In this document: positions 1 to 5,402 of the stretch, in pieces
Layout: the number at the start of each line of letters is the position of its first letter
Position numbering within the stretch: position 1 is the first letter of the stretch
Assembly: GCA_964485455.1 (NCBI GenBank)
Contig: CAZAJU010000093.1
Span: forward strand, 1 to 7,457
Direction: 5' to 3'
DNA: 7,457 nt
Source: Tissierella_B sp964485455
GTDB taxonomy: Bacteria; Bacillota; Clostridia; Tissierellales; Tissierellaceae
The notes under the pieces: generated by a model
The model's database searches: none
The model's input: the letters and a program-made list of their open reading frames with translations, nothing else
What the model was told of the DNA's origin: nothing
Program-made: the position numbers and the translations under genes

Positions 1-53
1 TACGGTGGTGTGAGAGGTCGGTAATTAAATTAATTAATTACCTCCTACTCGAT
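1..53 (+). mobile_element. 3' end of a group II intron (domain V 3' strand and domain VI)
   Basis: The first bases, TACGGTGG, match the 3' strand of a bacterial group II intron domain V. They are followed by a hairpin with domain VI form: GAG (13-15) pairs with CTC (48-50), AGG (16-18) with CCT (44-46), and GGTAATTAA (20-28) with TTAATTACC (34-42), closing a 5-nt loop. A47 is left unpaired between the two lower stems, where the branch-point adenosine belongs. The intron would end at GAT (51-53), placing A47 seven nucleotides from the 3' splice site, which is the normal distance. The layout TGTGAGAGG...CCTCCTACTCGAT is one I recall from many bacterial group II introns. The reverse transcriptase/maturase and the rest of the ribozyme would lie upstream of the window, so class and intactness cannot be judged. 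No reading frame in this stretch looks like a gene end. Confidence 0.77.
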
Positions 54-61
54 TTGAAAAA

Positions 62-90
62 TTGTAATATGTGTGTTATTGTAGTATAAT
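62..90 (+). promoter_or_regulatory. sigma-A-type promoter of the MarR-ABC operon
   Basis: The -35 box is TTGTAA (62-67, 4 of 6 consensus bases), the spacer is 17 bp, and the -10 box is a perfect TATAAT (85-90). Transcription would start near 96-98, giving a leader of about 35 nt before the start codon at 133. The promoter begins 8 bp after the end of the group II intron, so it lies wholly in the exon side. It should drive all three genes to 5278, since no terminator or further promoter is evident between them. Confidence 0.75.
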
Positions 91-120
91 TAATAGTATT
101 AATTATTAATAGTGTTAATC
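86..120. promoter_or_regulatory. palindromic operator plus tandem half-copy, probable MarR autoregulation site
   Basis: Positions 86-106 are a perfect palindrome: arm ATAATTAATA (86-95), central G96, arm TATTAATTAT (97-106). It covers five of the six -10 bases and the expected transcription start. The core ATTAATAGTATTAATT (89-104) is repeated immediately as ATTAATAGTGTTAATC (105-120), 14 of 16 bases identical. MarR-family dimers typically bind AT-rich palindromes of this size over their own promoter and exclude RNA polymerase. Assignment to the regulator encoded at 133 is inferred from position. The second copy is an imperfect dyad and sits 16 bp downstream, about one and a half helical turns. 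Confidence 0.65.
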
Positions 121-123
121 AAT

Positions 124-132
124 GGAGGAAAT
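124..132 (+). promoter_or_regulatory. ribosome binding site fixing the MarR start at 133
   Basis: GGAGG (124-128) is followed by AAAT and then ATG at 133. It favours this ATG over the upstream in-frame GTG at 112, which has no purine-rich site before it and lies inside the second operator copy. Confidence 0.7.
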
Positions 133-573
133 ATGGATAAAACTAATTTATTGACTGAATTGATATCATCCCTTGAAAAAGTCTATTATATGGAGGGTTT
201 TACCCACTTAACGGAGTTTCTTCAAGGGGAGCTTTATTTACTTCACTATATGTCTCAAAACCTACAAGAAGAAATAAATCCATCCACCCTAAGTGAAAAA
301 TTACATATGAGCCGTCCAAGGGTAACTACGGTTTTAAATACTCTTAAGAAGAAGGGCTATGTGGAAACCCAGCAAGATGAAAAAGATAGAAGGCGTATGA
401 CGGTTAAAATTACTGATAAAGGATTGAGCCTGATTAATGAAAAAGAAGGTAATGCTACAGAGTATTTTCACTTCTTTATTGATGCAGTGGGAGAAGAAAA
501 TACTAGGGATTTAATTAGAATCATAAATCTAGCCGTTAGGAAAATGGAAAGCATAGAAAGTCAAGGGGAATAA
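133..573 (+). CDS. MarR-family winged-helix transcriptional regulator
   Basis: A 146-residue protein, the usual size for MarR. It is expected to act as a cytoplasmic homodimer that represses its own operon and releases DNA when a ligand binds. The helix-turn-helix is at about residues 52-77 (LSEKLHMSRPRVTTVLNTL, then KKKGYV). The wing follows at 82-94 with the family's D-x-x-D-x-R-R pattern (DEKDRRR) and ITDKG. N- and C-terminal helices (about 5-45 and 105-142) would form the dimer interface. The protein has no cysteine, so thiol-based oxidant sensing of the OhrR type is excluded and a ligand is more likely. The ATG at 133 is chosen because of GGAGG just before it; an in-frame GTG at 112 would add 7 residues. 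The stop is 2 nt before the ATPase start, so the two genes are co-transcribed. The inducer is unknown; an envelope-active compound would fit the neighbours, but that is inference. Confidence 0.9.
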   Translation: MDKTNLLTELISSLEKVYYMEGFTHLTEFLQGELYLLHYMSQNLQEEINPSTLSEKLHMSRPRVTTVLNTLKKKGYVETQQDEKDRRRMTVKITDKGLSLINEKEGNATEYFHFFIDAVGEENTRDLIRIINLAVRKMESIESQGE

Positions 574-575
574 CT

Positions 576-1280
576 ATGAAAAGCTTTGTTTTATTAGAGA
601 ATGTATGCAAGTATTATCAAATGGGACAGCATAAAATAGCAGCTGCGGATAATATTTCCTTCAATATAGAAAAAGGAGAGTTTTGTGTAATAGTAGGTCC
701 CAGTGGAGCTGGAAAAACTACTGTATTAAATATGTTGGGTGGAATGGACTCATCAGATAGTGGCCATATTTTTCTGGATGGTATGGAGGTTAGTTCCTTA
801 AATGAAAGACAACTTACAGAATATAGAAGACATGATGTAGGTTTTGTATTTCAGTTCTATAATTTGGTTCAAAACCTTACAGCCCTTGAAAATGTTGAAT
901 TGGCATCGGAAATATGTAGAGAGCCATTAGACCCTAAAGAAGTGCTTAAACAGGTTGATTTAGGAGAGAGAATGTATAATTTTCCTGCCCAGCTTTCTGG
1001 TGGGGAGCAGCAGAGGGTTTCTATTGCAAGGGCATTGGCTAAGAATCCTAAGATACTTCTATGTGATGAACCTACAGGGGCCTTGGACTATGCTACTGGT
1101 AAAAATATCTTAAGACTCCTACAGGAAAGCTGTAGAAAAATGGGAAAGACCGTAATAGTAATAACCCACAACTTAGCCATAGCTCAAATGGCTGATAGGG
1201 TGATTCAAATTAAGAATGGGAAAGTATATTCAATGACTACAAATCCTAATCCACTTCCTGTAGAAAGGATTGAGTGGTAG
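576..1280 (+). CDS. ABC transporter ATP-binding protein, MacB/LolD type
   Basis: A complete 234-residue nucleotide-binding subunit of the MacB/LolD/FtsE-like group, which powers FtsX-type permeases from the cytoplasmic face. All motifs are intact: Walker A GPSGAGKT (41-48), Q-loop glutamine 93 in FVFQFYNL, signature LSGGEQQ (140-146), Walker B ILLCDEP (160-166) with catalytic E165, D-loop GALD (168-171) and switch H198 in VIVITHN. The phrase [19 protein letters not shown] is typical of this group. Only one ATPase is encoded, so a homodimer should serve the single two-halved permease downstream. Its ribosome site AAGGGGA (563-569) overlaps the end of the MarR gene, 6 nt before ATG. Its stop codon overlaps the permease start, indicating translational coupling. 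In this class ATP hydrolysis often drives mechanical movement of outside domains (MacB, LolCDE, FtsEX) rather than classical translocation; which applies here is not shown. Confidence 0.95.
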   Translation: MKSFVLLENVCKYYQMGQHKIAAADNISFNIEKGEFCVIVGPSGAGKTTVLNMLGGMDSSDSGHIFLDGMEVSSLNERQLTEYRRHDVGFVFQFYNLVQNLTALENVELASEICREPLDPKEVLKQVDLGERMYNFPAQLSGGEQQRVSIARALAKNPKILLCDEPTGALDYATGKNILRLLQESCRKMGKTVIVITHNLAIAQMADRVIQIKNGKVYSMTTNPNPLPVERIEW

Positions 1281-4200
1281 TGCATAAGACCTATTTAAAG
1301 GTAATATTTAATGAGATTAAGGGTAGCTTTGGAAGATTTGCTGCCATATTTGGAATAGTTGCCTTAGGTGTAGGATTTTTATCAGGCCTATTAGTTACTA
1401 CACCTGATATGAATCTATCTGTAGATGAATATTATGACAAAAATAATATGGCTGATATATTTATAAAATCAACTATGGGTTTAACTAAGGATGATTTAGA
1501 GTTAATCAGATCCAAGGAGTATGTAAAAGAGCTTATGCCTGCCTTTGTTACTGATGCTCTAATGGAGACCGAAGATAGTGAGATAATAACCACCAGAATC
1601 TATGGTCTACCCCTTATAAATGGAAAACAAGCAAATATCAATAAGCTTAAGCTTTTAGAGGGTAGGATGCCACAAAATAAGAACGAAGCCCTTGCAGAGC
1701 GTGGAGGTTCTTTCCTATCAGATTTTGATATAGGGGATAAAATAAGGATTTCCAGTGAAAATGAAGATTTTGATGAAATTGATGATACCTATGGGGTCAT
1801 GGAATACACAATTGTGGGAATAGTGGGCAATTCCTTTCACTTTTCCATGGAAAGAGAGATAAGTAATATCGGAAATGGCAGATTAGGCGGAATAATCTAC
1901 GTAGATGAGGATTCCTATAATCTAGGTATATATACGGACTTTTATATTACCGTAAAGAATGCGCTGGAATTGGATTCCTTCTCCTCCCAATATGAATATA
2001 TGATTAAGGATATAGTAAAGGATATTGAAAGGATTAGTAAAGAAAGATCCATTATTAGATATAATGATGTACTCAGAGAAGCAGAAGAAAAGCTAGCTGA
2101 TGGCTGGGTTGAGTATAATGATGGAAAGCTTGAGGCAGAAACAGAGCTTAAGGATGCATATAAGAAACTAGAGGATGGCAGAAGAGAATTAGCTGATGGG
2201 CTTAAAGAGCTAAATGATGGTAAGAAGAAGCTTGAGGAGGCAAAGCTCACCTTAAAGCAGGAGGTTGATGATGCCAATAAAGAAATAGAAGATGGAAAAG
2301 TAGAACTAGCTGATGCCCTTATAGAACTAGAGGATGGGGAAAAGGAGCTTGCTGATGCTTGGATTGAACTTCAAGATGGACAAAGGAAGTATCAAGAGGG
2401 ATATCTCGATTTTTTAGAAGCAGAAAAGGAGCTAAAGGATGGACAAAGGGAATTTGACGATGGAGAAAAGAAGTATCTAGATGGAGTAGAAGAACTTGAA
2501 GATGGAAAAAAAGAAATTCGCCGAGGAGAAAGGGAGCTAGATCAAGCAAGAGAAGAGCTTGAAGCTGGAGAAGAAGAAATAGCTCGTGGCTGGAATGAAT
2601 TAAATGCAAATAAAACTTATTTTACCAGTAGCGTTGACCCAATTGCAAAGGATTTAGGATATAGTTCTGGATTAGCTCTATTTAACGATATAAATATAAA
2701 TCCTTCAGCAAAGACTTCTCTTATAACTTATATAGATGGTGCTAACCAGAAACTAGATGGAGGAATTGCAGAAATTAATGGTAAGATACAGGTAATCAAT
2801 TCTAGTTTAGCTCAGAACAAATCAGAAATTGATAGATTAACAGCAGAAATTGATACACTAAAATCCGAACTCGAAAAAACAGTAGATGAAGTGGATAAGC
2901 AGAATATACAAGTAGAAATAAGCGGAAAAGAAGATCAAATAAAAGAATTACAGGCTCAAATAATGGATTTAAATGGCGAAAAGGATATTTTAGAAAGTAA
3001 GTTAGCTGAGCTTAAGACCCAAAAGGACCAAATACCATCCTCTTCAACCCTCTTAAATAGTTGGACTCAAATAATGGATGGAGAGAAAAAGCTTCAACAG
3101 GCAGAATCTGAAATAGCTTATGGCTGGGATCAGTACTATGATGGAAGAGTAGAAATAAGAAAAGCAAAAAAAGAAATAGAAGAAGGCGAAGAGGAACTTG
3201 CTGAAGCAAAGGTCGAGTTAGAGGAAAATAGAACCAAGCTTCAAGATGGCTGGAGAGAGCTTGAAGAAGCTAGAATAGAGCTTCAAGATGCTAAGAAAAA
3301 GCTGGATGATGGGTTTTTAGAATACTATGATGGCAAGAAGGAAATAGAGGATGGTTGGGTTAAATATTGGGATGGAGTCAAGGAATTAGAAGATGCCCAA
3401 AAGACCCTTGATGAAGAGGTTGCAAAGGCAAATAGGGAAATAAAAGATGGAGAAAAAGACATAGCTCAGGGGCAAAAGGATTATAACGAAGGATTATCTG
3501 AGCTAAAAGATGGTGAAAAAGAATATCTTGAAGGAAAAATAGAAGCTGAGGAGGAATTGGCAGAAGCCTATGCTGAGCTCATAGATGCCCAGGAAGAGAT
3601 TAATAAGCTAGAAGTCCCTAAATGGTATGTCTTAGACCGAAATTCAAATACAAGCTTCGTAAGCTTCGAGCTAAATGCTGAAAAGGTAGATGCAGTTGCA
3701 AAGGTATTTCCAATATTCTTCTATTTGATTGCAGCCCTTGTAACCCTTACTACCATGACAAGAATGGTAGAGGAGGAAAGGACTCAAATTGGAACTTTAA
3801 AGGCCTTGGGATATTCAAAGCTAGCTATAACAGGTAAATATATAGTCTATTGTTCTCTGGCATCCATTTTGGGAAGTTTTGCAGGTCTTTTCGTTGGATT
3901 TAAGGTCATTCCTTATATTATTTGGAATGCATATGGAGTCCTCTTCCATCTTCCTGATTTTATAGCAGCTTACAATACTAAAATAGGGCTTATTTCATCG
4001 GGAGCGGCTATTTTAAGTACATTAGGTGCAACTTTTTATGCATGCTATGATGCCTTAAAAGAAAAACCGGCAACACTTATGCTTCCAAGGGCTCCAAAAT
4101 CAGGCAAGAGAATAATGTTGGAAAGAGTTGGATTTATCTGGTCAAGAATGAGCTTTAATCACAAGGCTACTGCAAGAAATCTTTTCCGATACAAGAAGCA

Positions 4201-5278
4201 CTTCTTTATGACCATCATTGGAATTTCAGGATGTACAGCTCTTTTAGTAACTGGATTTGGCCTTCGTGATTCCATTGGACAGCTTGCTAATACTCAGTTT
4301 GCTGAAATATATAAATATGAGCTTGAAATAGAAGTAGATGATGGGTGGAAAGTGGATCAAGACCTTAATAATATGCTGGGAGATAAAGGTCTTATTGAAA
4401 ATTCAATAGCTATCTATTCCGATAAGGGTGAGGTAAGCTTTGGGGAGGAAAAACTGGAAGCTACCTTAAGAGCTTCGGATTTAGAAGAGCTAGGAGAGTT
4501 TATAGAATTCAGAGATAGGGAAACCAAGGAAAAGTTAATAGTTAATAAGGATTCAGTATTAATAACAGAAAAGCTTAGTGAGGTATTGGATTTAAGTATT
4601 GGAGATACATTTACTTTTATTAACTTTGATGATAAAGAAGCAGAGTTTACCGTAAGTGGAATCACCGAAAACTATGCAGGAAATTATGTATATATGGATA
4701 AGGATACCTATGTTGATAGTTTTAATATAGCTGAAGATGAGAACTTTTTACTTGCTAAGCCTATAGGTGACAACTCCTCAGATTCTATAGCTGAAAGGGT
4801 TTTATCCAATGAAAAGGTTCTAAATTCTAGTTTCGTATCCCATACTAAGTCCACCTTTGACAATCTACTGGCAGCAATCGATTATATAGTCGTATTTATT
4901 ATAGTATCTTCAGGGGCCTTGGCTTTTATAGTTCTATATAACCTGACTAATATAAATATAAATGAGAGAAATAAAGAACTGGCAACATTAAAGGTTCTCG
5001 GATATTATGAGGAGGAGGTTTCAACCTATATATTTAGAGAGACTAGGATTCTAACGTTTTTGGGAATTTTGGTAGGCATGGTTCTTGGGATGGCATTACA
5101 CACCTTTGTTATAGCAACAGTTGAGAATCCAGAGTTTATGTTTGGAAGAAATGTAAAACCATTTAGCTACATGATATCAGGAGTAATAACCATTTTGTTT
5201 TCTATGCTAGTAAATATTTTTATGAAAAAGAAACTGGTTAATATAAAGATGGTGGATTCCTTGAAGGCAAACGAGTAA
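1280..5278 (+). CDS. giant FtsX/MacB-type ABC permease with a long extracellular coiled-coil stalk
   Basis: A membrane protein of 1332 residues counted from GTG 1280. In order: TM1 (about 19-39); outside domain resembling the MacB periplasmic core (about 45-235); coiled-coil arm 1 (about 268-437); tip module (438-600); arm 2 (601-770); TM2-TM4 (about 808-826, 854-875, 902-923); linker; TM5 (about 975-994); second outside core domain (about 1008-1188); TM6-TM8 (about 1199-1223, 1256-1280, 1296-1315). Both halves keep the FtsX coupling-helix motif after the first helix of the three-helix bundle: TLKALGYS (839-846) and TLKVLGYY (1236-1243). Two permease halves in one chain fit an ATPase homodimer. 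The arms repeat DG or DA every seven residues, as in YhgE/Pip-like DG-repeat coiled coils. GTG 1280 overlaps the ATPase stop as TAGTG; AAAGGA (1264-1269) is better spaced for it than for the in-frame GTG at 1274, which would add two residues. The class is sure; substrate and role (export, peptide resistance or mechanical signalling to the wall) are unknown. Confidence 0.92.
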   Translation: MHKTYLKVIFNEIKGSFGRFAAIFGIVALGVGFLSGLLVTTPDMNLSVDEYYDKNNMADIFIKSTMGLTKDDLELIRSKEYVKELMPAFVTDALMETEDSEIITTRIYGLPLINGKQANINKLKLLEGRMPQNKNEALAERGGSFLSDFDIGDKIRISSENEDFDEIDDTYGVMEYTIVGIVGNSFHFSMEREISNIGNGRLGGIIYVDEDSYNLGIYTDFYITVKNALELDSFSSQYEYMIKDIVKDIERISKERSIIRYNDVLREAEEKLADGWVEYNDGKLEAETELKDAYKKLEDGRRELADGLKELNDGKKKLEEAKLTLKQEVDDANKEIEDGKVELADALIELEDGEKELADAWIELQDGQRKYQEGYLDFLEAEKELKDGQREFDDGEKKYLDGVEELEDGKKEIRRGERELDQAREELEAGEEEIARGWNELNANKTYFTSSVDPIAKDLGYSSGLALFNDININPSAKTSLITYIDGANQKLDGGIAEINGKIQVINSSLAQNKSEIDRLTAEIDTLKSELEKTVDEVDKQNIQVEISGKEDQIKELQAQIMDLNGEKDILESKLAELKTQKDQIPSSSTLLNSWTQIMDGEKKLQQAESEIAYGWDQYYDGRVEIRKAKKEIEEGEEELAEAKVELEENRTKLQDGWRELEEARIELQDAKKKLDDGFLEYYDGKKEIEDGWVKYWDGVKELEDAQKTLDEEVAKANREIKDGEKDIAQGQKDYNEGLSELKDGEKEYLEGKIEAEEELAEAYAELIDAQEEINKLEVPKWYVLDRNSNTSFVSFELNAEKVDAVAKVFPIFFYLIAALVTLTTMTRMVEEERTQIGTLKALGYSKLAITGKYIVYCSLASILGSFAGLFVGFKVIPYIIWNAYGVLFHLPDFIAAYNTKIGLISSGAAILSTLGATFYACYDALKEKPATLMLPRAPKSGKRIMLERVGFIWSRMSFNHKATARNLFRYKKHFFMTIIGISGCTALLVTGFGLRDSIGQLANTQFAEIYKYELEIEVDDGWKVDQDLNNMLGDKGLIENSIAIYSDKGEVSFGEEKLEATLRASDLEELGEFIEFRDRETKEKLIVNKDSVLITEKLSEVLDLSIGDTFTFINFDDKEAEFTVSGITENYAGNYVYMDKDTYVDSFNIAEDENFLLAKPIGDNSSDSIAERVLSNEKVLNSSFVSHTKSTFDNLLAAIDYIVVFIIVSSGALAFIVLYNLTNININERNKELATLKVLGYYEEEVSTYIFRETRILTFLGILVGMVLGMALHTFVIATVENPEFMFGRNVKPFSYMISGVITILFSMLVNIFMKKKLVNIKMVDSLKANE
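2081..2590 (+). repeat. coiled-coil arm 1: heptad Gly/Ala ladder in the permease
   Basis: Residues 268-437 (numbered from GTG 1280) carry Gly or Ala at every seventh position, usually after Asp: A268, G275, G282, then an 11-residue step to A293, G300, G307, G314, A321, another 11-residue step to A332, then 15 unbroken heptads to G437. A large hydrophobic residue (Leu, Ile, Phe or Tyr) usually sits three residues before each small one, for example L350/G353, F392/G395 and I413/G416. Small residues alternating with large ones in the core are the Alacoil pattern known from tightly packed antiparallel coiled coils. In the DNA this appears as a roughly 21-bp period of GATG-like codon pairs. Confidence 0.88.
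2591..3079 (+). other. tip module of the permease stalk (small domain plus second coiled coil)
   Basis: Residues 438-600 lie between the two DG-repeat arms and lack the DG ladder. Residues about 444-488 (TYFTSSVDPIAKDLGYSSG onward) contain Pro, Gly and aromatic residues and look like a small folded segment. Residues about 489-585 are a different coiled coil, rich in Glu, Lys, Gln, Ile and Leu (for example IDRLTAEIDTLKSELEK), with a probable turn near 535-550 and a Pro-Ser break at 586-589 before arm 2 begins. It would sit at the far end of the hairpin and is the natural place to contact a partner. I do not recognise it as a named domain. Confidence 0.6.
3080..3589 (+). repeat. coiled-coil arm 2: heptad Gly/Ala ladder in the permease
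   Basis: Residues 601-770 repeat the arm 1 pattern: G601, A608, G615, G622, A629, G636, A643, N650, G657, A664, A671, G678, G685, G692, G699, A706 (15 heptads), an 11-residue step to A717, then G724, G731, G738, G745, G752, another 11-residue step to A763, then A770. N650 is the only position that is neither Gly nor Ala. The chain then leads through LEVPKWYVLDR towards TM2, so arm 2 returns to the membrane from which arm 1 left. Confidence 0.88.
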
Positions 5279-5294
5279 TTGTTTCTGTAATCAC

Positions 5295-5330
5295 ATTGTA
5301 ACATGGTAGGCTTATAAAATATGATACAAT
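5295..5330. promoter_or_regulatory. promoter of the glucosaminidase gene inside a hyphenated dyad
   Basis: A promoter can be drawn as TTGTAA (5296-5301), an 18-bp spacer and TATGAT (5320-5325, 5 of 6 consensus bases). An alternative extended -10, TGATACAAT (5322-5330), overlaps it but has a poor -35. The whole element is bracketed by inverted copies of ATTGTAWCAT: ATTGTAACAT (5295-5304) and ATGATACAAT (5321-5330), 9 of 10 positions pairing across a 16-bp gap. Because the arms cover the -35 and -10 boxes, a dimeric regulator binding here would block transcription. No T-run follows, so it is not a usual terminator. The promoter implies that the glucosaminidase can be expressed apart from the ABC operon. 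Confidence 0.55.
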
Positions 5331-5402
5331 AGAGGAAAGATGCTATATATGACCCTCAATAAGGGGGGGAATAAGCAATGGGTTACAAAGGAGGAAATTC
5401 TC
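5331..5402 (+). promoter_or_regulatory. glucosaminidase leader with strong ribosome binding site
   Basis: AAAGGAGG (5387-5394), a full match to the Firmicute anti-Shine-Dalgarno, lies 8 nt before ATG 5403 and fixes that start. Upstream are a small possible hairpin CCCT (5353-5356)/AGGG (5362-5365) and a run of seven G (5363-5369). An in-frame ATG at 5340 would add 21 residues ahead of the signal peptide, and a second ATG at 5378 opens an 18-codon frame ending at 5434. Neither is likely to be the main start. From 5279 to 5330 I see no convincing intrinsic terminator for the upstream operon, so read-through is possible. Confidence 0.7.

Noticed and set aside
1..24. A reading frame ending YGGVRGR-stop at the left edge, as the tail of an upstream gene
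   Set aside because: The same bases fit group II intron domain V-VI much better, including the bulged A and 3' GAT end.
20..42. GGTAATTAA/TTAATTACC inverted repeat as a regulator operator or terminator
   Set aside because: It is the upper stem of intron domain VI; there is no T-run, and it lies about 20 bp upstream of the -35 box.
112..132. GTG 112 as start of the MarR gene
   Set aside because: No ribosome site precedes it and it lies within the operator repeat; ATG 133 has GGAGG just upstream.
1942..3209. Minus-strand open frames rich in Ser, Leu, Phe and Pro opposite the permease coiled coil
   Set aside because: They are mirror images of the Glu/Lys/Leu/Asp/Gly-rich repeats on the coding strand and show no domain or ribosome site of their own.
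2081..3589. The 21-bp DNA periodicity as a CRISPR array or DNA-level tandem repeat
   Set aside because: There are no identical repeats or unique spacers; the period comes from the protein heptads in a long open frame.
4414..4665. Minus-strand frame of 83 codons within the permease gene
   Set aside because: Overlaps a conserved domain on the + strand; no independent coding evidence.
5353..5369. CCCT/AGGG hairpin as an intrinsic terminator
   Set aside because: The stem is only four pairs and is followed by G's and A's, not a T-run.
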